A stretch of 64,000 nt of DNA from Selaginella moellendorffii (taxonomy: Eukaryota; Streptophyta; Lycopodiopsida; Selaginellales; Selaginellaceae), in NCBI RefSeq assembly GCF_000143415.4, contig NW_003314268.1, positions 263,117 through 327,116 of the forward strand, in the 5' to 3' direction. The notes under the pieces were generated by a model. That model was not told where the DNA came from. It made no database searches and saw nothing but the letters and a program-made list of their open reading frames with translations. A program made the translations under genes and the position numbers. Below, piece by piece: positions 32,575 to 43,148 of this stretch. Each line of letters begins with the position of its first letter. The stretch's first letter is position 1.

Positions 32575-35500
32575 TCAGCGCATAGATTGCTGGTGAGCTT
32601 TAGTGATTCTCCGCACGGCGGTCAGCCAGACACCACATTCGTCCCACTCTCGCGATGTCAAGTCGCCCTGCACACAGAGAAAAGATGGATCGTCAGCTAC
32701 ATACGGCAGAGGAAAAGGCAAACTCACTAGTATCTCATGAGCCGAAGGGAAATTCCGACTATCCAGTGCCTGACAAAGCAGAAGTAGCTTCGTCTCGACA
32801 TTTGGCGATACGTCCCCAGAGTTTAGCTTGGCGAACAAAGCTCCAAGCTTTCTGGAGTTGTCATCCACTTCACGTTTCTTTACAGGGTTGCTCATATCGG
32901 ACGTTTCAGCGAAAAGCCTTTTGAACGTAGAAACCACAGGCTTCAATTCATCTGTAAAAGAAACCAAATGTAAAAACACGTTGTGTAAGGCGACATTACC
33001 TTTAACATTCTGTGTGTCAACGGTGTGGACAGTCGGGGGAGGGGCCGGCGCTGATGGAGCTGTGTATGTAGGCTGGGGTGCTGGGGCAGATTGTGCTGGT
33101 GCTGTATATGTTGCTGGAGTAGAATGTGGTGGTGCTGTATATGTTGCTTGAACTGTATAAGGAGTCTGTTGTTGTAAGTGTGAGATCAATGGTTGAGCAG
33201 CTGTCGGTGGACTAGGAAGGCGTTGGAGAGGAGGCTGCACAGGCTGCACGCGAACAGGGTTGAATCCAGCAACAGGATTGAATCCAGCGGGCGTATGAAC
33301 TTCTGTTTGATGTGACGGTCTCGGCACCATGAAGCTTGAAGCAGGAGGTTGCACACGAACAGGGTTGAACATAGTTGGAGGCGGGACGTGAGGTTCTGTT
33401 TGCTGTGGAGGCCTTGGAACCATCAAGCTTGGAGCAGGAGCGCTAGGAGCGGGAGAAGATGGTGCATACTGACCCATCGTTGGCGTTGGCGTTTGTGTGT
33501 AATGCGGGTAGTCGTACGGTTGCGAAGAAAATCCCTATGAGCATCCCACATTAGGACAGGTAACAACACATCTCGAAGTACCTGATTGTAACTCGGCGTA
33601 TACCCAGTGTTAGGATACATGGGTGATTGACGGCTTGCCACTGGCGCTGGCGCGGGCGCGGGCGCTGCCACTGGCACTTGCGGCGGTTGCTGACTTCTCT
33701 GAATTCTGTCTCGAAGTATCGTCAAACTTTGAGGTAGTTCCCCGGGGACCAAAGAGAGATACGCGCCGGCAGATTCAACAAGTCCTTCACTCGCAAGAAG
33801 TTCACAAAAACTCTCTACTGCCTTTGCTAAGGCCGGAGTGAGTCGCTTAAGTTCGACAGCGACAGCCAGCACAAGTGACTTCTCCACTAAATCCTGTGAT
33901 CCCAATGTTAGTAGCAAGAGACACTGAAACAACCATACCTGTAAATTTGTCGTAACATGCTTCCCATGATTTGGGGTGCTGAACGCGCGAGAAAGCACTT
34001 CAATAGTCTTCTCAACATTGCCTGCACATATATAACAGATTGTTGCTGCTTGAACATCGCCGCCAAGATCAAGCCTTGAAGCCAACGCATTAGCAAGTTG
34101 TGACCAGTCTTCACCACGCGCGTACTGCGAAAAAAAGAAGAAAAAAACAACTGTAAATCTACTTCGCATAAAGCAAATAATACCGTAGCCAGAAGAGCTA
34201 ATGTCTGCTTCCATGCAGCTAAAGGCCTGTTTGCGACTAATCCACTGAAATCTCGTGTTACAATCGCGGACAGAACCTGGCAATATAAACCGAGGTGAGA
34301 TTTAGGAACACAAGGCATCACGAACCTTGAAATATGAACGTTGGTTTTTCTTCACATACTCATCCCGAGTTTTCTCTCCCAAAGCTTGACTTCCAGCATA
34401 AGCAATGCTCAAGGCATCCGCAATTCGGTTCATAGAAATGCATTGTGCCACTGCTCCCTTGAAGTCTCCAACAACCAGTGCCTCCTCGATTGCATTGTCC
34501 GAGTCCCTGCTAGTATCATCTACTTCTTGTTCTTCTGTGCCTTCTGCGGTGGTCTCATCTTTCCCGTTCATTTGTCCAGCAGCTACCTCGGGTTCTTTTG
34601 GCTCTTGAAGGTTTTCAAAAAAGTCCTCCCCATCGTCAATTGGTGTTTCTACAGCCGGTACGTCTGTTTGAATTTCGGCCTTCTCTTCAAACTCTTCGGC
34701 AAGTGCGTCGACTTCAGAAAATTGAAAGCCAAGCTGATTCAATAGAGCCTTTCTTCCTCCATCATCGTCAAACATCAGCTTCAAATATTCCCACACTTCT
34801 CGTTCTTGATCAGATCTGCTAAAAGAAAAATTAGGATGACTGCACAAGCAAAGAATGGAAGACATACTCTGCTTCAGAAGCTTTTCGATCACAAAAAGAC
34901 TTCAAAAGAGTCCTTCGATCGCCATTGGTAACAGCTTCCTCAAATTCAGTCGAACGTTTCACCGTGCCTTCTTCGATCGCCAAACTATGAACCTTGACCT
35001 GTAAGGAAATTTCGAGTTGCGAATAGAGTACAAAGGTGAAGATGTCTACCTCCGAAGCTATAGAATTTTCAGCCTTCTTTTTAAACGAGACGAGCTTTCC
35101 ACCAAAACCGAAACTCGTTCCCACTGGTCTCTTGAGCCACTTTGGTGCCTTCAAAACCACTGTAACAACAAGCCGAAAGCTTACAATATTACCAAGACAT
35201 GGCTCTACATTACCAGGAGAAGTACGTCCATATTCCTTTTCATTATGGTGACAGGACTGGAACAAAACGAGATTCTCTTGTATAACAAACGAAATGTACA
35301 TTCCATGACCTACCTCAATACTGTATATGCCAACTCTTCCATCATACGATGAGGCGGATAAGATGCCAGGCGTCCGGGTAGACCATTGCACGTCAAAATT
35401 CCAACTGTTGCCTCTAGGTAACTCCCCGATAATCTTTCAATCAATTGCCACAAGTCAAGGAAAAACCAACAGATATAAGCCAGGAAAGCTTACCTCCCCT

Positions 35501-36718
35501 GAAACGTCCCAGCACAATGTTCGATTGTCCTTTGCAGAACTTAGTAGCATCGAACTATCACTTGGACACCAAGCCAGTGAAAGGATTCCTGTAACAAACA
35601 AATTTAGGCATGCAACGGATGGAACAAATCGCACCTTTTGAATGTCCAGTAAGAACTCGTGTCGGATGATTCGCTTTTCTCAAGTCCCAAGCCTACAGAG
35701 GTATAAAACTCAGAACAAAGGAAACAGAAAGCGAAGCTCTTACCTGTAAACAAGGCATATTGTCATCGTCAACTGCGACAATTAACTCGGTTGGAACTTC
35801 CGGATTCCATTGTAACGCAGAGTATCGCAGTTTCGATTGTGGATCTGAGAAGCTGAAGAGGAACATGAAAACAAGAAATCAAAGTAAGTTGGAACCTTAC
35901 CTCAAAACACTTTTTCGTTTCTTCAAGTCCCATACCACTGAAAAAGAAAACAACAGCAAATAAGGAAGACTTAGAATTCAGCGCCGAAAGTACCGCAAAC
36001 GCCTTCATTTGATGTTGTAGCAAAGATATGAGAAACCTTCCGGTTCCATGAGAGGTGAGAAATCGACGATGCTCCTTTCCACTGTAGAGAAAATCATAGT
36101 ACTAGACTGGTTCTGAGTTTAAAAAGAAAATAGAAAAACCTGAAGCGGTGGACATGGCTTCGGGGCAGCAGTATCCGTGAGATCCCAGATGTAGACCGTG
36201 CCTTCAGCATCACCAGACGCAAGGAAATTCGGAGTGATCGGGTTAAACTCTAGCCCAACGATCTGAAATTCCACAAACAGGGTTGAAAATCGAGCAAAGT
36301 AACAAGAATGCTACCTTCTGTGTGTGCTTTTCTATCTTCGCCTCGGCGGCACTCTCCGTATTGCTCTGGAAATCGCTGCAAAGACAAATGTGACCTAGAG
36401 ATCTAGCGGTCGATCGCTGGCCTACCTTACAAGCGCGGCCGGATTCCAGATATTGATGCTCCCATCCGCCAGTCCGCCGGCCAGCAATCCCGCCTCACCC
36501 GCCCAGCTGAGGCGATTCAGCGGCTCGGCGGTGGCGCAGGATCCCACCAGCGGCAGCTCGACGTCGTCGCTGGCCAAATCGAGCTTGAAGAGCTCCAGGC
36601 ACGTCGACGAGCTGAGCGAGGAATCCAGAGATCCGGCGACCGTCCCCGCGGCGATGAGATTCTCGCTGGGGCTGAACGCTGCTATGGCCGAGCGCGAGAT
36701 CGTCTTGACAGCCGCCAT
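32575..36718 (-). CDS. SEC31: COPII coat protein SEC31 homologue
   Basis: This is the outer-coat subunit of COPII vesicles (ER to Golgi), which partners SEC13. The start ATG at 36718 opens [18 protein letters not shown]. Many exons are separated by introns of about 45-70 bp. The N-terminal WD40 propeller shows WNPAALV (exon 1), [20 protein letters not shown] (about 36180-36260), [32 protein letters not shown] and [15 protein letters not shown]. The middle has the alpha-solenoid (ACE1-type) region: [20 protein letters not shown] and [21 protein letters not shown] long Pro/Ala/Thr-rich linker (about 33000-33700) and a conserved C-terminal helical domain ending QQSMR at 32575 follow. Every part expected of the family is present in order; I did not resolve every exon border. 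Confidence 0.92.
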
Positions 36719-36843
36719 GGCTCCGCTCGCTCGCTCGCTCGCTCGCTCCTCACAATAAGCCCTAGATCGCGAAGCCTCGATCAAATGCCGTCGATGCCAT
36801 GGACGGCCCATGATAACATTCCAGAGAATATCCTCCTACCTAG

Positions 36844-37301
36844 CTACATTCTTCTCTCGTTGCTGGGAGTCGAACCAGGCTCGTCCTTTGGCGCGTTTGG
36901 GAAGAAGGCGATGAAGAGGAGATTGTTAACGATGGTGATAAGGAAGAGAATGGCAGCGAATTTCAAGAAGAAGGCACTCTCCACCTCGGGGAACTGCGCG
37001 ACCTCCAATTCCTTGTCGGATTTTCGTGGCGGCGGAGGAACTGATCGAAGCAAGCAAGCAACATCGATAGCATTGAGCATTTCGATCGAAGAAATCTCTT
37101 CTTCCTCTTACCGGAAGAAATTCTTGGAGGAGATCTGGTGGACGAGAGGCCCTCGAGCTGATTGTCGAGCTGCTGGAGCTTAATCTTGCGCTGTTCTTCA
37201 TCGCTTTTGCTGCAACACCGCGCTGCTAATCCTCGCCTCCTCCTCAAGAGCGAAAACGCTGCTATCCTTGGAATCGCTACTAGCGTTACGAGCGACGCCA
37301 T
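36844..37301 (-). CDS. Small predicted plastid membrane protein, family not recognised
   Basis: Two exons, 37112-37301 and 36844-37040, joined at a GTAAGA...GATCAG intron (71 bp) give 128 residues. The N-terminal 30 residues are basic and free of acids (MASLVTLVAIPRIAAF, then RRRRG), as in an organelle transit peptide. A charged stretch follows, SDEEQRKIKLQQLDNQLEGL. Near the end is one hydrophobic segment, FFLKFAAILFLITIVNNLLF, a likely transmembrane helix, and a short hydrophilic tail. I do not recognise the family. It lies 125 bp upstream of SEC31 on the same strand. Confidence 0.65.
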
Positions 37302-37465
37302 GGATGGATTAAACTCCGATTTGCTGCGGAACAACGTTTGATTTTGTTTGACTTAATATGGACGATGGATGGATGCTGAAAATCTAACCAGAAAGATCCA
37401 TGAATATAAAGAAAATTCTCAATTTTTTCTTTATTAATAATAAGAAAGCATTTTACAAGAATCAT

Positions 37466-37539
37466 TGGCCCATGCAGGTCTCGAACCTGCGACCTTCGCG
37501 TTATTAGCACGACGCTCTGACCAACTGAGCTAATAGGCC
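37466..37539 (-). tRNA. tRNA-Ile (AAU)
   Basis: The minus strand reads GGCCTATTAGCTCAGTTGG... with anticodon loop CTAATAA and T-arm GCAGGTTCGAGACCTGC, ending ATGGGCCA. The 74-nt cloverleaf pairs fully, there is no intron, and anticodon AAT is present. The box A (TAGCTCAGTTGG) and box B (GGTTCGAGACC) promoters are intact. Confidence 0.97.
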
Positions 37540-37637
37540 TCACATGACAACATTGTCAAGTTTCAGCTTACAATGCATCGCAGATAGCTAATTTATGGTT
37601 TGTAGAAATATTAGTAATAATGTTTATAACAACTAAA

Positions 37638-37709
37638 GGATCCGTGGCGCAATGATAGCGCATCTGACTCCAGATCAGAAGGCTGCGTGTTCGAATCACG
37701 CCGGATCCA
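37638..37709 (+). tRNA. tRNA-Trp (CCA)
   Basis: It is 72 nt. The acceptor GGATCCG pairs with CGGATCC, the anticodon loop is CTCCAGA, and the T-loop is TTCGAAT. A T5 run about 15 bp downstream can serve as Pol III terminator. It lies 98 bp from tRNA-Ile, divergently oriented. Confidence 0.97.
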
Positions 37710-38058
37710 AAGAGAATTTCTTTTTGTCTTCCTCCATTCGTTCTATAGAACCTCATTTTTTCTCTCGTATGGATCATCGCACCAACAAACATCTGATCCA
37801 CGAGCGCGATGCTCATGGCAATCCCAATCGTAGCTTAGCAGCAGCAGCAGCCCATCACGCAGTAGCGCCCACAGCATTTGCGCGCCATCCGAGCAGCACA
37901 CGAGCATTCTTTCCGCGATCGCGGGTGAGCTCCCAGACCTCCAAGAACAAGCCACTCCCCCCAACCAAAGCCACTCGATTCCCACACTGGAGTAGCTCTT
38001 TGGGCTCGAAAGTCCAGGTGAGAGTCGAGGTGAAACGAGAACAAAGCCACGAATCGTC
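37710..38058. other. Intergenic stretch after tRNA-Trp
   Basis: ORFs on both strands are open by composition only. A CAGCAGCAGCAG tract lies near 37840. No gene is recognised. Confidence 0.35.
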
Positions 38059-38510
38059 TCACATGGACTCCATGGAGTAAGCGATCACCCTCCTGCCGGC
38101 CAAATCCAGCGCGTACCGCACAAGGTGCTTGCCACCACCTTCGTCAAGCACACTACCGTCCTCGAGCTTGAGATACCGCTTCACCTCCCACGAATCCAAT
38201 CGATCGTCGGACATGCTCTCGATCCTCGCCAGCTTGAATACGTGCTCTGTAGCGACGACAACCGTGAAGACTTCCAGGATCCCGACCCCTCTGAAAGGGG
38301 AGAGGTTCCTGGGAGGATCTTCGTCGGCCGAGGCAGCAGCGCACACAAATGTGTGATCTGGAGCATCCACAAGCCCAGCGAGTTATTGAAGATCGCCAGC
38401 CTCGAGAGGGCTCTTGCTCGGGCTCGTGCTCGGGCTGGGGTCGGGAGGAACGCCACCCAGTGATCAATGGCGGGCTTGCAGGTGGCGGAGCACGTAGAGG
38501 GCTTCCATGG
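38059..38510 (-). pseudogene. Possible gene or gene remnant, function unknown
   Basis: The minus strand keeps a coherent frame at 38059-38370, with SWEVKRYLKLEDGSVLDEGG and LVRYALDLAGRRVIAYSMES as its end. Upstream, a different frame continues (DHWVAFLPTPARARARAR..., 38181-38470), and a third holds MEALYVLRHLQ near 38500. The picture suggests one coding region broken by two frame changes, or unnoticed introns. The composition looks like real coding sequence. I cannot name a family; some plant F-box-associated proteins have similar C-termini, which is only a guess. Confidence 0.35.
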
Positions 38511-38555
38511 AGTCGTTGCTCAGCTAGAACCCTAACTAATAGAGGATTAGGGCTC

Positions 38556-39487
38556 CTACTGGAAGAAGACCCAGAGCAAATCTGGGAGGGTTTGCTTGGG
38601 GCGGATGAAAATCTTCAAGCTCTTCTCTAGCATCCCCGCGGCGGCGTCCAGCCCCTTGGCGCTCAGCTTGGCGCACAGCGACACATCCAGATACTCGAGG
38701 CGCGAGCAGCCGCGGGCAATGTGGAGCAATCCCTCGTCCGAGAGCTCGCCCCTCTTCATCTCCAGGTGCTTGATCCCGCGCAGGGATCGCGATAGCACCA
38801 GCGCCTCGTCGTCGTCCCCTCTGGCCAGGAGCTTGTTCCGCTCGATCCGGTCGCTGTTCCTCAGCATGTTTCGCTTGAGCCGGATCAGGCGCGGGCAGTG
38901 CCGCCCCAGGGCTTCCAATCCGGCGCTGGAGATATTGTAGCAGTCGCTGATGTCGATCGATGCCAGGAGCGGGCATTTGTACGCGAGCGTCATCGCCGAG
39001 GAATCGGTCACGCGGAGGCTGTTCCGGATCCCCAAGCTCACGAGCTTCGGGCACCTGTTGGATCGATCATCGAAAATTTTTCCAGTGTTCTTCCAAGGGA
39101 CGAGAGATCATACCTGTGAGCGATGTATTCCAGGGAGGAATCGCAGCAATGCATGGTGCGCAGGTCTTGGAGCATCCCGCGGCTCCGATCGACGACCTCG
39201 TGGATGATCCACTTGATCTGATCGTCACACTCGAACTCCCACCAGAAATCCTGCTGCACGCGCGCCAGGAACCACGGCTCTATGTCCACGCTCGTCCAGC
39301 AATGCGGCTCCTCCTTGCATGCCCTGTTCCATCTCTTGCAAACCAGTGGCGCGCTCAAGAATCTCTCCTCAAACGGCAGCCTCGCAAGGATCTGCGCCAG
39401 AAGATCGGGAAGTAGCTGCTCCCAGCAGGAGAAAGATTGCTCATCTTCCAGGCCATTTCCCTCCTCGTCGGTCATGATCTTGATCAA
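38556..39487 (-). CDS. F-box protein with leucine-rich repeats, SKIP1/FBW2-like
   Basis: Exons 39114-39487 and 38556-39054 (intron 59 bp) give 290 codons. The alternative start MTDEE is five codons in. The F-box lies at residues about 20-65: WEQLLPDLLAQILARLP then VCKRWNRACKEEPHCW, followed by VDIEPW. It is joined to short LRRs: CPKLVSLGIRNSLRVTD, CPLLASIDISDCYNISSAGL, and CSRLEYLDVSLCAKLSAKGL. The LKRNM...DDDEA segment before the last repeats is characteristic of the SKIP1/FBW2 group. Such proteins are substrate receptors of SCF ubiquitin ligases; FBW2 relatives act on ARGONAUTE1 in Arabidopsis, but the target here is unknown. The start codon is only 61 bp from that of the divergent PPR gene. 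Confidence 0.85.
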
Positions 39488-39548
39488 GAAACGACGCCAC
39501 TGCTATCTAGCCCGAGATTGGGAAGGGCATTGTGATTGAAATCTGCCG

Positions 39549-41270
39549 ATGGCGCTGCCGGCTGCCGCTACTCAGCATCTCGATCGCTCCCGGCGTCTCG
39601 ATATTTCGATCCAGCCAGCGATCACACCGGACCCCGATATTTCGATGAATCCGCTCGAGTCCCACCCGCGCCGTCGCCTAGATCTTGCCTGGGACCCGAT
39701 CAAGGAGCTCTTCGCCTGCATTCTTCGATGCTGTGGGAACGCTCAAGATCTGGCCAAAGTGCGCTGGATCCACGCCTGCATTCGTCGCAGCGATCGACAC
39801 CGCGACGATCCCGACCTCGCCAATCTCCTCCTCCAGATGTACGCCCGATGCCACAGCCTGGCCGACGCGCGCGCCGTCTTGGAATCGATGCGCGCCCCGG
39901 ACGCTTCCTCTTGGACGATTATGATCGGCGCCTGTGCCAAGAACGGGCATCTGGAAGATGCCGAGGGCATCTTTGCGAGCATGGCGAAGAAAAGCATCGT
40001 GAGCTGGAACGCGATGATCGCAGCGTACGCGATCAACGGCCAGATCGATGCCGCGCGGCAGACCTTCCACGCCATGCCACAATGGGACGTGGTATCTATC
40101 ACGGCTATGCTTGGGGCATATGCCCAACACGGGCATCTAAACGCCGCCAAGGCTCTTTTTGAAACAATGCCTGAGCGCAACGTGGTGACGTGGAACACAA
40201 TGGTGACGGCACATGGGGTAAGCGGAGCCGTAGATGCCGCTGAATCGACGTTCCAGAGCATGCCAGAGTGGAACCTTGTCTCGTGGAACGCAATGCTCCA
40301 GGCATATGCCGCGAATGGGAATGTAGATGCCGCGCAAGCCACATTCACAGCCATGCCAGTTTACAACATGGTATCATGGAATGCAATGCTGGGAGCATAT
40401 GCCCATACCTTCCATCTTGATGCAGCCGAGTCTACCTTCACCGCAATGCCCTGCCGAGACACAATCTCCTACAATGTCATGATCGCGGCATATGCCCAGG
40501 GAGGGCATATCTACGCGGCAAAGCGAGTATTCGACGCCATGGACGAGAGGAATCTCGTATCGTGGACAACGCTGCTCCACGCGTACGTCCACATCGGCCG
40601 TATTGAAGAGGCCAAGGGAATCTTTGACAAAATGCCCTCACGCAATATCGTGTCATGGACGGAGATGCTGCAGGGCTACTCGGGGGAGGGCCGTCTGGGA
40701 GCCGCCGAGGAAATATTCGATGAGATGCCACAACACAACGTTGTGTCGTGGACCGCGATGCTCCACGCATATGCCGGAAACGGGCATATGGACGCGGCAA
40801 AGGCTCTGTTTGATAGAATGCCACAAAAAAACAGTGTGTCCTGGACGACCATGCTCCAAGGCTATGCCCAAAACGGGCATATCGAGGGAGCCACGGCCTT
40901 GTTTAGGAGAATACCCGAGCTCGACGTTCTCTCCTGGACGACCATGGTGACGATCTTTGCTCACTCTGGCTCTGGCTGGATCGCCATCGAGTACTTCCGG
41001 ATCATGCTGCTCGAGGGTCTCAAACCCAGTAGAGTCTCGATCCTCAGCGTCATGGTCGCTTGCAAACACGTTGGTTTGGTCCGGGAAGGCTGCCGCTACT
41101 TTGTCTCCATGAGAGACGATCACGGGCTCTTTCCACTGGAGGAACACCACTCTTGCTTGATCGAGATCCTGGATCGAGCAGGCCAGTTCGAGACGTTGTC
41201 GAGCAGTAGCTTATTCAGTGCCAAGTTCTGCTCCTTGGTAAATGACGAGCTCCTCCAGCAGCTTCTCTAA
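39549..41270 (+). CDS. Pentatricopeptide repeat protein, S-repeat array
   Basis: Intronless, 573 codons. From residue about 55 there are some 14 PPR motifs, nearly all of about 31 residues (S or SS type). They have a repeated core such as VSWNAMLQAYAANGNVDAAQ and MP-N-V-SW. PPR proteins bind organelle RNA, with residues 5 and 35 of each repeat selecting bases, and act in editing, splicing or stability. The end is short: after SRVSILSVMVACKHVGLVRE and HHSCLIEILDRAGQ the protein stops, so no complete E or DYW domain is present. An N-terminal transit peptide is plausible (MALPAAATQHLDRSRRL). The TAA stop overlaps the TAG of the convergent GT47 gene. Confidence 0.9.
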   Translation: MALPAAATQHLDRSRRLDISIQPAITPDPDISMNPLESHPRRRLDLAWDPIKELFACILRCCGNAQDLAKVRWIHACIRRSDRHRDDPDLANLLLQMYARCHSLADARAVLESMRAPDASSWTIMIGACAKNGHLEDAEGIFASMAKKSIVSWNAMIAAYAINGQIDAARQTFHAMPQWDVVSITAMLGAYAQHGHLNAAKALFETMPERNVVTWNTMVTAHGVSGAVDAAESTFQSMPEWNLVSWNAMLQAYAANGNVDAAQATFTAMPVYNMVSWNAMLGAYAHTFHLDAAESTFTAMPCRDTISYNVMIAAYAQGGHIYAAKRVFDAMDERNLVSWTTLLHAYVHIGRIEEAKGIFDKMPSRNIVSWTEMLQGYSGEGRLGAAEEIFDEMPQHNVVSWTAMLHAYAGNGHMDAAKALFDRMPQKNSVSWTTMLQGYAQNGHIEGATALFRRIPELDVLSWTTMVTIFAHSGSGWIAIEYFRIMLLEGLKPSRVSILSVMVACKHVGLVREGCRYFVSMRDDHGLFPLEEHHSCLIEILDRAGQFETLSSSSLFSAKFCSLVNDELLQQLL

Positions 41271-42764
41271 ATGCACTGGCACCGAGCGGGTGGCAATTGA
41301 GCGTTGGAGGGTCTTCTCCTGTCCCGAGCAATCGCCTCTCGAACACCCGGAAGCTTGGAGCGGACTTTCCTCCAGATCATGTTGACGGCTCCATCCTTGA
41401 TAGCAGCACCTCTGCCGCCGGGAAAACCATTCTCGTACTCGAAATGGTGCTGTAAACTAGCCAGGTTGTGACGCATCTGATTCCTGACCTTGCTGCTGAA
41501 GCTGCTCAGGTGCCGGACGAGCCACTTCGGCAGCAAAGCGTCGTGAACTGACACAAAGATGGCGAATTGCGTGTAGTCGAGCATGCCTTCGAACGGTAGC
41601 TCGATACTGTCGCTGACGATCACGGGTATGCACAGGCTTGCCACTGCATCGAACAGACGGCAGGAGCTGGGCGTGTCGCCGGCAGGGTGGAGGCAAAAGT
41701 GAGAGTTTCTCATGCCTTGGACTGCTTGGACCTGGCCTGTTCTGTTGGGAAAGCCTTCCTCTAGCAACACTCCGGGCTCGCCATCGAGAACACTCCATAG
41801 CTGGTCCCGAACAAGTCCAGTCTACGAGAGAAACAAAAGGAAGAAAAATGAGAAACCAAACACGATGTAGAACAATTAGATTACAATAAAAAAGTACGTA
41901 CTCTGTGACGATATCTTGCGCCCTTGAAGTAGAGAAGCGTGCTGCGAACGGCATTGTCTTGCGAGAGTGCTAGCGTTGGAAGAAGGTGAGTATATGGAAC
42001 GATGACATCTTTGATCAACGAAACCTGAGTGTGATAGATGGGCTGGGGACTGCTCAAATTTCTAGAGCTCTTTGCATCTTCCATGTACCAGCCACCAAAA
42101 TCCACAACCAGAAGGATGGAGTTGGCTATCTCGGCCCGGAAGTGGTACATGGCCATCGGATCTAATTCATTCATCCGAGAGTTTGGTAAAACGAAGATTT
42201 TGTTTGCGTAGGCCTACCTGTGAGAACGAAGACGTGATCTCTTCCACCCGAGCGTTGCCACCGCGAGGAGCTCGTCACAATCTCCATGACCGCCCTCTGC
42301 CTCTCGTAATCCTCATTATCCTTGCGGTGCCTGAAATGCCCCTTCCCATTCCTGAGCTGTGCCTCCGCGCTGAGCGCTGCGAAGAACGGCACGAACACCA
42401 CATCCGCCTGGTCTGGATCCAAAACCCTGCGGGCGAACGACGCATCGCTTCCCGCTTCCAAATCTCCCAGAATCCAATACTCCGCGCTGTACTGTCTGAC
42501 GAGAGGATCGTCAGGGTACGCCGGGAAAGCATCGATCTGGCTCACAGCACTCCCTGGATAGCTCCTCACCAGGCCGTAGTTGAAATCGCGAGAGAGATTC
42601 GCAATGTGGACGCCAATGCCGCCGCTCCAGCTCCGATCGTCGTCGACAGCTGCCCGCTTCAAAGAAAACCCCGATGGATTGGAGTAGAACAGGACGAGGA
42701 ATGTGATCTGAGACGCAACGATCGTGATCGCGGCGGAAGAAGCACCGCATCGGGGCAGCTGCAT
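41267..42764 (-). CDS. Exostosin-type glycosyltransferase (GT47)
   Basis: Exons 42218-42764, 41902-42161 and 41267-41821 give 453 residues; an in-frame ATG at 42893 would add 43. The start at 42764 places a signal anchor near the N-terminus (ITIVASQITFLVLFYSNPS), as in Golgi type II enzymes. The luminal part has GT47 features: ADVVFVPFFAALS, RDHVFVLTDPMAM, ILLVVDFGGWY, KDVIVPYTH, LLYFKGARYRHR, HFCLHPAGDTPSSCRLFDAV, CIPVIVSDSIELPFEG. GT47 enzymes add sugars to xyloglucan, pectin, xylan or similar wall polymers; the donor cannot be read off here. It is convergent with the PPR gene (4-bp coding overlap) and divergent from the UGT gene. Confidence 0.88.
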
Positions 42765-42893
42765 TCGATTCGAGAGAAAGAAATAGGGAAGAACCCTAGA
42801 AAATATTTTGGAGTCCACTCCACGGACTTGAGAGCCGGATTCCAATTCGGCCGTGAGTCCGTACGCACTGGGTGTAAAGTCCATTCCATCCAT

Positions 42894-43148
42894 CCACAGT
42901 CCCGTTTCGTCGTGGTCGGCCTCTCCAATATGCGATAATTTCTAGGGATTTTAGCCCCATTTCTTGGTTCCAAGAGTTCTAAACCCTCGCCCTGCCCAGC
43001 GGGGATCGTCGCGGCGCCGGATCTGGTGAGCTCCCCGATCGATACTCCTCTCCCACCTCCGTAATCTCGCTTCTCGAATCTCATTCTCTCCTCCGCCAGG
43101 TGAAAATCTTCCATTCCCACGCGCGGTGCCTCCGATCTGGATGCGCCA
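42894..43148. promoter_or_regulatory. Divergent promoter region of GT47 and UGT genes
   Basis: About 250-385 bp separate the opposed start codons. No TATA box or named element could be assigned. Upstream ORFs on both strands are composition artefacts. Confidence 0.4.

Noticed and set aside
36422-36811. Upstream ATG at 36811 as the SEC31 start
   Set aside because: The extra 31 residues are Arg/Ser/Glu-rich and unlike SEC31; family proteins start at the MAAVKTI-type methionine (36718).
39678-41150. Several minus-strand ORFs opposite the PPR genes (also 46878-48519)
   Set aside because: They are repetitive mirror images of PPR motifs and have no independent features.
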